Shown here: piece after piece, positions 43,029 through 52,089 of the stretch
Position numbering within the stretch: position 1 is the first letter of the stretch
How the letters are laid out: each line of letters starts with the position of its first letter
Assembly (NCBI GenBank): GCA_052273625.1
Contig: DAVZHW010000001.1
Location: 154,266 to 218,265, forward strand
Direction of reading: 5' to 3'
Source of the DNA: Fimenecus sp052273625
GTDB taxonomy: Bacteria; Bacillota; Clostridia; Oscillospirales; Acutalibacteraceae
Length of the DNA stretch: 64,000 nucleotides
Translations under genes and position numbers: made by a program
Notes under the pieces: generated by a model
Told to the model about the DNA's origin: nothing
What the model saw: only the letters and a program-made list of their open reading frames with translations
Database searches by the model: none

Positions 43029-43209
43029 TGAATAATTACGGGTGATTCGTACGGATTAAAGTGTGCGTGAATAAGAATTAACTAATGATAAAATTCAAAA
43101 TGATGAGATATGCTCTGATATGATGAAATTTTCAAGAGGGTGGGAATAAAGACTTTAATAAGAACAGAAAGTCGAAAAGGGGGAGATGACTTTTAAGTGA
43201 TTTAAAAAT

Positions 43210-43685
43210 TTGCACATTTTCAGAATAAAAACATATATCAAAAGGAAACAATTTAAAAGGAGAGTTATAATAAGGAAAAAAATAATTTGTATATTTTTAG
43301 TTTTGATTATTATAAGTACTTGTACTTTTAGTACAGCGGCGGCAGGTAGAAAGTCTGATACTGCTGAAAAGGATATAATAAAAATTGACGGAATGGATTA
43401 TCAATATGTAGATGAAACTATTAACGGAGAAACATTTACTCATATAATAAATTTAACTTTAAATACCGAAGATATTCTCTATTATAATCAAATTTCTGGA
43501 ACGGTATTTTTAAATGATGAACCTATAGCGCAAATTGAAAATGCTGTTTCGTTGAATAATTCTTGCAATAGAAATGTTATAGCTCCCATGTCCAAAATAA
43601 TGGCTCTGTACAAGCGCGCTTAGATTGGACATTTCGACCGAGCACTGGGGATGTGTATGGCCCATATAGTAAATATACCCTTTAA
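43210..43685 (+). pseudogene. Frameshifted gene for a small secreted protein
   Basis: The frame encodes a basic start, a signal peptide (KKIICIFLVLIIISTCTFST, then AAAG) and about 85 mature residues before a stop at 43621-43623. In a neighbouring frame the reading continues from about 43599 as NGSVQARLDWTFRPSTGDVY to a stop at 43683-43685, a much more protein-like ending. The switch falls at an A4 run (43594-43597), so an indel is likely. The start is also odd: AAAAGGAG (43255-43262) is followed by ATA codons, not ATG; TTG at 43210 has no close RBS. Base composition is distinctly AT-rich compared with neighbours. Product unrecognised. Confidence 0.5.
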
Positions 43686-43705
43686 ATAAATATATAGAGG
43701 CACAG

Positions 43706-43918
43706 ATGAATATGAATAAAAAACGGTTCTATACAATCACTACTATTTGTTTGATTTTAATATTAGTCATTTCAGAAATAGTAATATATAGTTTTGCTAA
43801 AGCATGTTCATTGATTGGTAGCTCAAAAATAACAATAATTATGGTCGCAATACCAATAATTATTGTTGCATTATCTTTCTTGAGAGATTTTATAATTAAC
43901 AAGTTGAAAATGAAGTGA
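43706..43918 (+). CDS. Small two-helix membrane protein
   Basis: A 70-residue hydrophobic protein with segments at about residues 9-30 and 42-60, and Lys at both ends. RBS is weak (AGAGG). ATG at 43706 or 43712. It lies 20 nt after the frameshifted secreted-protein gene and is equally AT-rich, which fits a small imported unit such as a peptide and its partner. That idea is inference. No family recognised. Confidence 0.5.
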   Translation: MNMNKKRFYTITTICLILILVISEIVIYSFAKACSLIGSSKITIIMVAIPIIIVALSFLRDFIINKLKMK

Positions 43919-44034
43919 TTAATAATTGCAAAGACAAATGTAAACTAATAGCATTTTATGAGCTAAATAACTATCCGTTGAACAATTCAAGCGATGAAGA
44001 TGACACAGATAGTCTGCTTAAAACAAAGGTGTAA
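43915..44034 (+). CDS. Possible 39-residue ORF coupled to the small membrane protein
   Basis: GTG at 43915 overlaps the previous stop (GTGA) and opens 39 codons with two Cys and an acidic C-terminal half (NNSSDEDDTDSLLKTKV). It could be a separate coupled peptide, or the shifted tail of the preceding gene. No RBS of its own beyond the overlap. Confidence 0.3.
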   Translation: MINNCKDKCKLIAFYELNNYPLNNSSDEDDTDSLLKTKV

Positions 44035-44144
44035 GTTTTATATGTTTGTTAAACACAGTGACTGATTAAAGAATAAATTAAATTTAACTTACCATAAAGT
44101 GTTATGTGGTCGATGTGCTTGATTTGAAAAATACTAAGGACAAG

Positions 44145-44177
44145 AAAAGGACCTATCCGCAAGGATAGGTCCTTTTT
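44145..44177 (-). terminator. Terminator of the SCP2/transketolase operon (bidirectional)
   Basis: A perfect 14-bp stem (44145-44158 with 44163-44176), loop GCAA, T-rich on both sides. It ends the minus-strand operon that begins at 49064 and also stops plus-strand reading from the AT-rich patch. 44035-44144 holds no gene. Confidence 0.9.
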
Positions 44178-44188
44178 GTAGGTATAAG

Positions 44189-44998
44189 TTATTTTGCAAG
44201 GGCGCCGACTGCGAGCATAAAGCCGCCGAACTGACCGCCGAACTCGGGAGCACCGTCCATGATGATATGTCCCTGCTTAACCGCTGTGAGCATATCGTCA
44301 ATTCCGAGAAGTGTGCCGAGAGCCGCATCAAGTGTGTCAAAGCGAAGCGTGAAGAACGGCATTGCACGTTTATATTCGCCTCTGCCTGCTCTTGACTTGC
44401 CGGCTTTAATTCTGATGAATGCCGAAACCTCGGGATGACCGTCAACTGCAAGTGCATAAACACGGTCGGGAGATTTGAGCGCCCAGTCGTGAATTTCGTC
44501 GTGTCCCATCTTGTTAAGCTGGCTGATACCGCTTGAAAGAAGATAGAACATACATTTAACCATAAGCTGTTTGTCCTCTTCCTTTTCGGGAGGCGTTGTT
44601 GCCGAAAGCACGCCGGACATTTTAAGAAGCGTCATCAAGAACGCCTTGAAAGCGCCGAAATGCTTTGCGATACCTCTCATTTTCGGGAGAGTAGCGGGCG
44701 AAATCTTGCCCTTGAAAAATGCATTCATTGCTTCAACGGACTTGAACTCAAGCTCAACATGCGGCTTGGGATCAACTTTATTAAGATGAATAAGCCAATC
44801 ATCAGATCCGTTTACAACATAATGCATTCCGATTTTTCCGCCTTCAGCCTCCGGGTCAAGTGCGCTGACCTGAATAACAGCGTGCACCTTTTCGAACTGC
44901 TTTTTAAGCGACGGAACATCCTGCGCAATTACCTTTACAAGAGGCAATGCGGCATTGAAAAATATTTTATTGGCATAAAGCTCTTCTTTTGTATGCAT
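44189..44998 (-). CDS. SCP2-like (sterol-carrier fold) protein, second copy
   Basis: A 269-residue soluble protein made of two similar halves. The second half ends with the pattern of an SCP2 domain: a strand FTLRFDTLDAALGTL, a helix, then a Gly-rich strand and a C-terminal helix. The fold binds lipids or other hydrophobic ligands in proteins of known function. A paralogue with the same two-half layout is the first gene of this operon (48276-49037). The RBS is weak (AGTGAG). It follows the transketolase gene by 46 nt. SCP2 assignment is by pattern, not search. Confidence 0.55.
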   Translation of the reverse strand: MHTKEELYANKIFFNAALPLVKVIAQDVPSLKKQFEKVHAVIQVSALDPEAEGGKIGMHYVVNGSDDWLIHLNKVDPKPHVELEFKSVEAMNAFFKGKISPATLPKMRGIAKHFGAFKAFLMTLLKMSGVLSATTPPEKEEDKQLMVKCMFYLLSSGISQLNKMGHDEIHDWALKSPDRVYALAVDGHPEVSAFIRIKAGKSRAGRGEYKRAMPFFTLRFDTLDAALGTLLGIDDMLTAVKQGHIIMDGAPEFGGQFGGFMLAVGALAK

Positions 44999-45044
44999 TT
45001 AATCAACTCACTTTCCGATATATAATCAATCTCAAATGTATTTC

Positions 45045-46055
45045 TTATACATCGTCGTCCCAGTTGTCGTCCTCTTCGAAGTCAGCCTTCATAACCTCAC
45101 GAACAGCAGCGATAATGCCGTTTGCGTCAATGCCGACAGCGGACATAATGTCCTCGTGGAGACCGATGGGAGCGAATTTATCCTGATGGCCGAGTCTCTT
45201 GAATGCACAGCCCTTACCTGCTTCAGCCATAACCTCAGCAACAGCCGAGCCGAGACCGCCGATAACCGAGTGATCCTCAACAGTGATGATTCTTCTTGTA
45301 TCCATAACAGCCTTGAGAATAGCGTCTCTGTCGATAGGCTTAATTGTGTGCATATTGAGTACACGAACCTTCAAGCCCTCGGCGTTCTCAAGGAATTCAG
45401 CAGCCTGCTTAGCCTGGAATACGCAAGAGCCGCAAGCGATAACCGTAATATCGGTACCGGGATGAATTTCAACTGCCTTACCAACCTCAAAGCCGTAGTC
45501 CATATTGTCATAGAGAACACGGTCAAAGCCACGGTTGATACGGATGTAATAAGGTCCGTAGTTATCATAAGCAGCGTTTACAGCGTTAGCTGTTTCAAGT
45601 CCGTCTGCGGGAACGATAACTGTAAGGTTGGGCATTGCTCTTGTGATAGCAAGGTCAACGATAGCATGGTGAGTTGAGCCTGCCTGACCGAAGGATGTAC
45701 CTGCGTGTGTAGCAATGATTTTTGCGTTAACGTTCTGATAGCAAATATCTGTGTGAAGCTGGTCGCAAGCACGCATTGAGGTAAATACCGAGAAGCCGGA
45801 GATGAAAGGAATCATACCTGCTCTTGCCATACCTGCGCCTACGCCGAACATATCCTGCTCCGCAATACCTACGTTGATAACTCTTTCGGGGCAAGTTTTA
45901 AGAACGTCGCCTAATTTTGTAGATTTTGCAAGGTCAGCTGTGATAGCGCAAACCCTGGGGTCCTTCTGCATTATATCAGAAATCGCTTTACCGTAAATTT
46001 CAGCGGTAGCAACCTCTGTCTGGTCGATTGCATTATATACAAATCCGCCTGCCAT
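45045..46055 (-). CDS. Transketolase, C-terminal subunit
   Basis: A 336-residue protein covering the pyrimidine-binding and C-terminal domains of transketolase. The catalytic Glu lies in VGIAEQDMFGVGAG, and HAGTSFGQAGSTHHAI fits the substrate-loop region. With the N-terminal subunit next door it should form a thiamine-diphosphate enzyme moving a two-carbon ketol unit between sugars. The start lies 2 nt after the partner's stop. It ends in an acidic tail. Whether it serves the pentose phosphate pathway or a special substrate cannot be told. Confidence 0.9.
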   Translation of the reverse strand: MAGGFVYNAIDQTEVATAEIYGKAISDIMQKDPRVCAITADLAKSTKLGDVLKTCPERVINVGIAEQDMFGVGAGMARAGMIPFISGFSVFTSMRACDQLHTDICYQNVNAKIIATHAGTSFGQAGSTHHAIVDLAITRAMPNLTVIVPADGLETANAVNAAYDNYGPYYIRINRGFDRVLYDNMDYGFEVGKAVEIHPGTDITVIACGSCVFQAKQAAEFLENAEGLKVRVLNMHTIKPIDRDAILKAVMDTRRIITVEDHSVIGGLGSAVAEVMAEAGKGCAFKRLGHQDKFAPIGLHEDIMSAVGIDANGIIAAVREVMKADFEEDDNWDDDV

Positions 46056-46057
46056 AA

Positions 46058-46939
46058 TTATTTACCCTCCTTTTCAGCTCTTGCCACTCTCTGCTTGTAA
46101 TCCTCTTCGAGCTCCTTGCTGTACTTAGCAAAGGTGTCGTCGTCGATTGCCATATAGTGACAATGATAGTCGCCTGCGATAGACTTGATTCCTGCGCCCT
46201 TCTGAGTATCCATAAGGATACAGGTGGGAGCACATTTTTCCTTGCTTCTTGCGATAGCTTCGTCGATAGCATCGCAAAGCTCGCCGATGTTGTTGCCGTC
46301 AACACAAATTGTGTTAAAGCCGAAAGCAATCATCTTGTCAGCAAGCGGTTCAAGCTTCATAACTTCCTCTGTCGGACCGTCGATCATACAATGGTTACGG
46401 TCGATGAAAACAATGCAGTTTGAAAGCTGATAGTGGTTTATAGTCATAAAGCCTTCCCAGTTCGAGCCTTCGCCAAGCTCGCCGTCGCCTGTTGCAACGT
46501 ATGTGAGATAGTCCTTATTCATAAGTCTTGCCGCAAGAGCTGTACCTGCCGCAATGGAAACACCGTGACCGAGTGAGCCTGTTGAAGCGTCAACGCCGTC
46601 AACCTTGTTTGAGTCAAGATGAATACCCATCTTTGAGCCTGAAAGGTTAAAGGTTTTAAGCTGCTCGGGATCGTTGAAGCCCTTTTCGCAAAGAACGGGA
46701 GCGTAAGCGATGCCTGCGTGTCCCTTACTGAGGATAAAGCGGTCTCTGTCCTCCCAATGAGGGTCCTCAACCTTAATGTTGAGATACTTGTGATAAAGAA
46801 CGGTAAGTAAATCCATTACACTCAAGCCGCCGCCGATATGTCCGCTTCCTGCCCACATTGTTGTCTGCAAGCAAAGTTTACGAAGCTCATAAGCCTTATT
46901 TTCGAGTGCTAACCATTCCTTTTTGGATAAATTAGCCAT
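46058..46939 (-). CDS. Transketolase, N-terminal subunit
   Basis: A 293-residue protein holding the thiamine-diphosphate-binding domain: GHIGGGLSVMDLL near residue 33, DRFILSKGHAGIAYAP, and the GDGELGEGSNWE diphosphate/Mg motif. Split transketolases are common in Firmicutes and archaea, and some members act on unusual sugars. RBS AAAGGAGG lies upstream. It sits between an aminotransferase and the C-terminal subunit. Confidence 0.91.
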   Translation of the reverse strand: MANLSKKEWLALENKAYELRKLCLQTTMWAGSGHIGGGLSVMDLLTVLYHKYLNIKVEDPHWEDRDRFILSKGHAGIAYAPVLCEKGFNDPEQLKTFNLSGSKMGIHLDSNKVDGVDASTGSLGHGVSIAAGTALAARLMNKDYLTYVATGDGELGEGSNWEGFMTINHYQLSNCIVFIDRNHCMIDGPTEEVMKLEPLADKMIAFGFNTICVDGNNIGELCDAIDEAIARSKEKCAPTCILMDTQKGAGIKSIAGDYHCHYMAIDDDTFAKYSKELEEDYKQRVARAEKEGK

Positions 46940-46996
46940 AGAATTGCCTCCTTTTTATATCACGGGCGGAAAAGTACCGCCCGTCTGAATCCTAAA

Positions 46997-48262
46997 TTAG
47001 AAAAGCTCGGGGTGATTCTTGCGAACAACGTTGAATGCGTCCTCCGCAATGTCGATAGAAACCTTGATGTCGTCCTCTGTAAGAGAAGCGTTGATGAAAT
47101 GGTTGTGGTGCGAAGCGAGGAAAAGACCTCTTGATACACACTCGGCAATCCATTCCTGATGAAGCATAAGGCTGTCATCGTTTGCTATTCTCAAATAGAA
47201 CAATGCAGGCTCGCCCGATACCTTGAGGTCGAAGCCGTTGTTAGCAGCCGCAGCCTTTAAGCCGTCTGTAAGCTCTGTTCCGAGCTTGCGGAAGAGGGTG
47301 GGAGTGTCGAGCTTTTTCATCTTATTGATACAAGCGATTGAAGCCGCAAACGGAACTGCGCTCATCCAATAAGAGCCTGTGTAGGTCATACCCGAAACAG
47401 TAGCCTTCATATGCTCGCCGCCGCAAAGAGCCGACATATTGTAGCCGTTTGCAAGAGCTTTACAGAAGCATATAAGGTCTGCCTTAATGCCGTAATAGTG
47501 GTCGCTTCCCGCAAGGTCAAGACGGAAGCCCGTACGAACGTCGTCGAAGATAAGAACTACGCCGTGGTCGTCGCACCATTTACGAACCGAAGTCCAATAC
47601 TCCTTGTTTGCAACCTCGTTGTCCTTGAAGTTACCGTGGTCATAGGGCTGAGCGATAATGCCGGCAACGTCGCCGTCATATCTGTCCCAAACCTCATCAA
47701 GAGCATTTATGTCAAACCACGGAACAACTACATTGTTTGCAACCTCTTCGGGGAGAATACCGGGATAGTCGATTTTCTGTGCCCACTGGAAGTCGCCATG
47801 ATAATAGCCCTTGAGGAAAATCATCTTTTTCTTATGTGTGTGTGCTCTTGCACTCATAACAGCAAGCGTTGTTGTGTCAGAGCCGTTCTTGCAGAAGAAT
47901 GCCCAGTCAGCAGAAGCTACCGTGTTTACAAGGTTTTCCGCACACTCAACCATTACCTTACCGGGAGAGGTTGTGCAGTTGCCCTTTTTGAGCTGCTTCA
48001 TAGCGGCAGCGTCAACGTCGGGGTCGTTGTAGCCCAAAACGTTAGGGCCGTAAGCGCACATATAGTCAATGTACTTGTTGCCGTCAACGTCCCAGAAATA
48101 TGAGCCTTGAGCCTTTTCCGAGAAGAAGGGCCACTTGTTTATCGGAATCCAAAGACCCTCTGAGGGACCGAGGTGTCCGTATATACCTGCCGGAATTACC
48201 TTGAGCGCTCTGTCAAAGTACTCACGGCCTTTGTCATGTTTGTATTCAGGAAATTTACTCAT
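46997..48262 (-). CDS. Class III aminotransferase, glutamate-1-semialdehyde-aminomutase-like
   Basis: A 421-residue PLP enzyme. The start region resembles aminomutases (IPAGIYGHLGPSEGLW and GSYFWDVDGNKYIDYM). PLP site: the Asp in LIFDDVRTGFRLDLAG, here Asp-Asp-Val where most relatives have Asp-Glu-Val, and the Schiff-base Lys in CFCKALANGYNMSALCGG. The substrate is unknown. It is co-transcribed with the split transketolase, which suggests it makes or consumes an amino or keto sugar-like compound. No heme genes are nearby, so a role in tetrapyrrole synthesis is unlikely. RBS AAGGAGG. Confidence 0.86.
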   Translation of the reverse strand: MSKFPEYKHDKGREYFDRALKVIPAGIYGHLGPSEGLWIPINKWPFFSEKAQGSYFWDVDGNKYIDYMCAYGPNVLGYNDPDVDAAAMKQLKKGNCTTSPGKVMVECAENLVNTVASADWAFFCKNGSDTTTLAVMSARAHTHKKKMIFLKGYYHGDFQWAQKIDYPGILPEEVANNVVVPWFDINALDEVWDRYDGDVAGIIAQPYDHGNFKDNEVANKEYWTSVRKWCDDHGVVLIFDDVRTGFRLDLAGSDHYYGIKADLICFCKALANGYNMSALCGGEHMKATVSGMTYTGSYWMSAVPFAASIACINKMKKLDTPTLFRKLGTELTDGLKAAAANNGFDLKVSGEPALFYLRIANDDSLMLHQEWIAECVSRGLFLASHHNHFINASLTEDDIKVSIDIAEDAFNVVRKNHPELF

Positions 48263-48275
48263 CTGTTTTTCCTCC

Positions 48276-49037
48276 TTATGCTAAGTACAAAGCGACTCTG
48301 TCAAGGAGTCTGTTCATATTGTCAACCATTGAAGCCATACCCTTGATTTCAACCGTACCTCTGCCGAGCTCTTCAAGGGCGTTAACTCTGCCGTTGAAAA
48401 GGTTGTTTGCAAGGTCATAATCTGCAAAGGTCATGATTGCTCTCGGATTTTCGGGAGCCTTCTTTATAGCAACAAGATGATGGTCTTTGGCACGGATGGT
48501 GCTCATAGGTCCGTTCTTGATGCCGATTAAGATGTCACCGTCAACCATATAAGAGGCGGTTGCCTGACCAATCGGATCCCGATTGGCGATTTGAGCCATT
48601 GCAACACAGATTGTATAGAATCTAAGCTGAGTCGAGAGAATAAAAGCATCTCTGTCCTTGAGCATTTCCTCTGTCGGACGCATAAGCTCCGCAAGTCTGC
48701 CTGTGAGAGCAACGAAGGTCTTTAACAGAAAGCCGATTTTTGTAAAGCCCTTTACGGGTACGGGAGTAACAGTTCCGTCAATCATTCCGTTGAATTTCTC
48801 GCAGGATGAAAACGGGATTTTGATGTCACAATCCTTTAAGCCATCCTCCATGCGACAGCCCTTTGATGAAAAAGTGATTGTTGCGCTCGGGCCGTCGGTA
48901 ACGGTAAATCCGATTGAAACAGGCTTCTTCATTCCGGAAATAAGCTCTTTAGCCTTGCTGTCAAGCTCACAGAGATTTTCGAGTGTTCCGAGTACCGCAT
49001 ACATATTTATGTATGCCATTGTTCTTGAATCAGTCAA
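48276..49037 (-). CDS. SCP2-like (sterol-carrier fold) protein, first copy
   Basis: A 253-residue protein with a double SCP2-like layout. Both halves show strand-rich segments, and the second ends AIMTFADYDLANNLFNGRVN, a Gly-rich strand (RGTVEIKG) and a final helix, as in SCP2 domains. It starts at TTG (49037) after AGGAGG with 7-nt spacing; the ATG six codons later is possible. First gene of a five-gene operon ending at 44189 with a paralogue. A hydrophobic-ligand or intermediate carrier role is inferred from the fold only. Confidence 0.55.
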   Translation of the reverse strand: MTDSRTMAYINMYAVLGTLENLCELDSKAKELISGMKKPVSIGFTVTDGPSATITFSSKGCRMEDGLKDCDIKIPFSSCEKFNGMIDGTVTPVPVKGFTKIGFLLKTFVALTGRLAELMRPTEEMLKDRDAFILSTQLRFYTICVAMAQIANRDPIGQATASYMVDGDILIGIKNGPMSTIRAKDHHLVAIKKAPENPRAIMTFADYDLANNLFNGRVNALEELGRGTVEIKGMASMVDNMNRLLDRVALYLA

Positions 49038-49063
49038 AATAATTCCTCCTATATAATTAAAAT

Positions 49064-49092
49064 GGTATAAATGCTTGTCATAATAATAACAA
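49064..49092 (-). promoter_or_regulatory. Promoter of the SCP2-aminotransferase-transketolase operon
   Basis: On the minus strand TTGTTA (complement of 49087-49092), 17-nt spacer, TATACC (complement of 49064-49069). The leader is about 20 nt. The rest of 49093-49242 is the divergent spacer; a TACAAT box at 49220-49225 may serve the plus-strand SDR gene, without a clear -35. Confidence 0.5.
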
Positions 49093-49242
49093 AATATGCC
49101 GTTTAAGTCAATAAATATACGCCCTAAAAAGATAAAAAACTGTTAATAAGTTATCAAAAGCCTGAAAAATTCCGGAAAATCTGCTAATAAAAGGGCTGTT
49201 ATTGCGGCTGATTATATGTTACAATATTAAAGGTGATGAAAA

Positions 49243-49968
49243 ATGCAAAAAACAGCAATAGTAACGGGTGCTGCAAGAGGAATAGGAGAGGCAATCACAA
49301 AAAGGCTCGTTGAGGACGGCTTTTTCGTTGCTGCGGTTTATAATTCCTCGGAAAAGCTTGCAAAGGAGCTCGAAAGCGAATTGTATCCCAATGTTAAGGC
49401 TTATAAATGTGATGTTTCCGACTCCGAAAGCGTAAATGCAGTCGTAAGGGCTGTGCTAAAGGACAGGAAAACCGTTGATGTTCTTATAAACAACGCAGGC
49501 ATAGCGCAGCAAAAGCTGTTTACCGATATTACCGATGAGGATTGGAACAGAATGATAGGCGTTGACCTCTCGGGTGCATTTTATTTTACAAGGACGATTC
49601 TGCCGTCTATGATAAATGAAAAGTCGGGAAGAATAATCAATATAACGTCTATGTGGGGCGAAACGGGCGGCTCGTGCGAGGTGCATTATTCGGCGGCGAA
49701 GGCAGGGCTTATCGGAATGACAAAGGCACTCGCAAAGGAAACGGGACTTTCGGGAATTTGCGTAAATGCGGTATCACCCGGAGTTATCGAAACCGATATG
49801 ATGTCAGGCTTTTCCAAAGCGGATAAGGAAGCTTTGAGAGAGGAAATACCGCTTTCAAGGCTCGGAAGGGCGGAGGATGTCGCAAATGCCGTAGCGTTTT
49901 TATGTTCGGAAAAAGCAAGCTATATAACAGGACAAGTGATTTCGGTTAACGGTGGAATTGTAATATAA
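49243..49968 (+). CDS. Short-chain dehydrogenase/reductase, FabG-like
   Basis: A 241-residue NAD(P)-dependent SDR. Cofactor motif TGAARGIGEA (residues 8-17), NNAGIA, catalytic Ser in INITSMWGETGGS, and YSAAK for Tyr and Lys. The C-terminal GQVISVNGGIVI is typical of FabG-like enzymes. The substrate is not certain: it may serve fatty acid synthesis or the neighbouring amino/keto compound cluster. It is divergent to the SCP2 operon and 63 nt before the next gene. Confidence 0.85.
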   Translation: MQKTAIVTGAARGIGEAITKRLVEDGFFVAAVYNSSEKLAKELESELYPNVKAYKCDVSDSESVNAVVRAVLKDRKTVDVLINNAGIAQQKLFTDITDEDWNRMIGVDLSGAFYFTRTILPSMINEKSGRIINITSMWGETGGSCEVHYSAAKAGLIGMTKALAKETGLSGICVNAVSPGVIETDMMSGFSKADKEALREEIPLSRLGRAEDVANAVAFLCSEKASYITGQVISVNGGIVI

Positions 49969-50031
49969 AAAGTTGCAAAAACGCCGATAATGATATATAC
50001 TAAACCTACTTATTAAAAAGGAGAGTTGACT

Positions 50032-51810
50032 ATGGAGCCAATCAATGTAGATTTTACTCACGGCAAAGGCGACGACGGAAATAACAATATCCCTGTTTCT
50101 GACGTCTATATTCCGCCGAGAAATGCAAAGAAGAAGATTATTATAAATCTTATTCTTACGGCAATTTTTGCAGCTGTTACGTATTACTTTATGATTCCTG
50201 CGCTTAACTTTAAGGCGATTGAATTATATATGTACATCGCATTCATCTGCCTTATTTATATCGGACTTACAGTTCTTTCTTGTAAGGTTGCGATTCATCC
50301 CGAATATCAGACCTATGTAAAGAAGCGTTCAACCGTACCGGGAATTATTATGGCAGTCTTGGCTGTTGTATGCCTTGTCGGTTTTGTTGTCGGCGCACAG
50401 CTTTTCAGAGCAAATGCGTATTCGCATCTTTTGACGGTTGAGGAGGGCGACTTCGCAGAGGATGTTGCGGAAATCGATTTTTCGGCAGTTCCCACGCTTG
50501 ACGCAACCTCGGCTAACAATCTTGCTGTCAGAACACTCGGTGACCTTTCCGATATGGTTTCACAGTTTATCGTTTCGAATTATTCCACACAGATAAACTA
50601 TAAGGGTACACCCGTCCGTGTTACCTCGCTTGACTACGGCGATATTTTCAAGTGGCTTAAAAATACAAGAGACGGACTTCCCGCATATATAATAGTAGAT
50701 ATGACCACTCAAAAGAGTGAAATCGTTCGTCTTGAAAGCGGTATGAAATATTCTCCGGCAGAGCATTTCAACAGATACCTTTTGAGACATCTTCGCTTTG
50801 AATACCCGACATATATGTTTGGTACTCCGAGCTTTGAGATTGATGAAAGCGGTCATCCTTATTGGATAGTTCCGATTCTTGACAAGACAATCGGACTTTT
50901 CGGCGGAACGGATGTTATCGGTGCGGTTGTTGTAAACTCAATCGACGGTACAAGTCAGATAATTTCAACAAGCACAAACGGAAAAACAAAGCTTCCCACA
51001 AATTCATTTGTTACAGATGACGAATGGCAATGGATAGACAGAGTTTACTCTGCAACTATACTCAATGAGCAGTACAATTATTACGGCAAGCTCTCACACG
51101 GTTTTATAAACTCTTTGATAGGTCAGGAGGGCGTTAAGGTTACAAGCTCCGGATACAACTATCTTGCACTCAACGACGACGTATATATGTACACGGGCGT
51201 TACCTCGATAAGCTCCGACCAGTCGATTATCGGCTTCGTGCTTCTCAATCAGCGTACAAAGGAGACAAAGTATTATCCTATATCGGGTGCTCTTGAAAAC
51301 ACGGCGCAGACCTCGGCACAGGGTGCTGTTCAGCAGTATTCATATACGGCGACCTTCCCGTTGCTCCTCAACATCAGCGGCGAGCCGACATACTTTATGG
51401 CTCTCAAGGACTCGAGTGAGCTTGTTAAAATGTATGCAATGGTAAACGTTAAGCAGTCAACGGTGGTAGGCATCGGCTCTACGCTTACGGAGTGCACCGA
51501 GAATTATGCCGACAACCTTAAAAAGAACGGAATAAACCTTGATATTAACATTGACGAAATCGGCGAAAATGACCAAACTCAGGCTCAGCCCGAAACAAAA
51601 GAGGTCAGCGGAACGGTAACGGAAATCCGTTCGGTCGTTACAGGCGGCGAAACCTACTTCTATATCAAGCTCAATACGGGCAATACCTTCTATAAGCTTG
51701 GCGTTAAGGATGCCGAAAGGGTAGTAATACTCAATGTCGGCGACAGCGTAACGTTCAATGTTCCCGTAGATGCAAACGGAGATATAATCACAGCTTCGTC
51801 AATAAAATAA
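50032..51810 (+). CDS. Membrane protein with large extracytoplasmic domain, unknown
   Basis: A 592-residue protein with three hydrophobic segments (about residues 37-55, 65-85 and 103-122) followed by an outside domain of about 460 residues rich in beta strands. The last 65 residues (GTVTEIRSVVTGGETYFYIK onward) look like a small beta-barrel. No enzyme motif recognised. ATG at 50032 follows GGAGAG; TTG at 50026 is possible. Proteins of this build are frequent in Clostridia but I cannot name the family. A terminator follows, so it is separate from the aminotransferase unit. Confidence 0.7.
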   Translation: MEPINVDFTHGKGDDGNNNIPVSDVYIPPRNAKKKIIINLILTAIFAAVTYYFMIPALNFKAIELYMYIAFICLIYIGLTVLSCKVAIHPEYQTYVKKRSTVPGIIMAVLAVVCLVGFVVGAQLFRANAYSHLLTVEEGDFAEDVAEIDFSAVPTLDATSANNLAVRTLGDLSDMVSQFIVSNYSTQINYKGTPVRVTSLDYGDIFKWLKNTRDGLPAYIIVDMTTQKSEIVRLESGMKYSPAEHFNRYLLRHLRFEYPTYMFGTPSFEIDESGHPYWIVPILDKTIGLFGGTDVIGAVVVNSIDGTSQIISTSTNGKTKLPTNSFVTDDEWQWIDRVYSATILNEQYNYYGKLSHGFINSLIGQEGVKVTSSGYNYLALNDDVYMYTGVTSISSDQSIIGFVLLNQRTKETKYYPISGALENTAQTSAQGAVQQYSYTATFPLLLNISGEPTYFMALKDSSELVKMYAMVNVKQSTVVGIGSTLTECTENYADNLKKNGINLDINIDEIGENDQTQAQPETKEVSGTVTEIRSVVTGGETYFYIKLNTGNTFYKLGVKDAERVVILNVGDSVTFNVPVDANGDIITASSIK

Positions 51811-51829
51811 ACACATTAAGCAAAAACTG

Positions 51830-51861
51830 TCGGGCAAGGGCTATCCTTTGCCCGATTTTTT
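51830..51861 (+). terminator. Intrinsic terminator
   Basis: An 11-bp stem (51830-51840 with 51845-51855), one G-T pair, loop CTAT, followed by six T. Confidence 0.9.
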
Positions 51862-51982
51862 CACGTTTGTTGTGTTTTTGCCCATATATTCACCGAAAAA
51901 ATTGTAACGCTGACATATCTTGCGATTTAACAGACTTATAACATATATATTGTGTGCGTTTGCATATATGTAGTTAAAAATC

Positions 51983-52006
51983 ATCTATCAAATAAAGCTG
52001 ATAGAT
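51983..52006 (+). promoter_or_regulatory. Inverted repeat upstream of the aminotransferase promoter
   Basis: ATCTATCA (51983-51990), 8-nt spacer, TGATAGAT (51999-52006), a perfect dyad 52 nt upstream of the -35. It has the size of a regulator binding site. No T tract follows. The rest of 51862-51982 is AT-rich without a gene. Confidence 0.4.
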
Positions 52007-52057
52007 AAAAATTAACTAAAACCCTGAAAAGATTTACAAAAAATTTTTCAAAAGCAT

Positions 52058-52085
52058 TTGACATTTGATTTTTAAGTGTTATAAT
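52058..52085 (+). promoter_or_regulatory. Promoter of the aminotransferase-aldolase unit
   Basis: TTGACA (52058-52063), 16-nt spacer, TATAAT (52080-52085). A near-consensus promoter. RNA should start near 52092. Confidence 0.85.
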
Positions 52086-52089
52086 TGAG

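Noticed and set aside
45036..45677. 213-codon plus frame opposite the transketolase C subunit
   Set aside because: Complement of a clear enzyme gene; composition is an artefact of codon bias.
47411..48103. 230-codon plus frame opposite the class III aminotransferase
   Set aside because: Shadow frame; conserved aminotransferase motifs lie on the minus strand.
46997..48262. hemL (glutamate-1-semialdehyde aminomutase) name for the aminotransferase
   Set aside because: Similarity is at the family level only; there are no heme genes nearby, the Asp-Asp-Val site differs, and a second related enzyme lies at 52146-53630. No gene symbol given.
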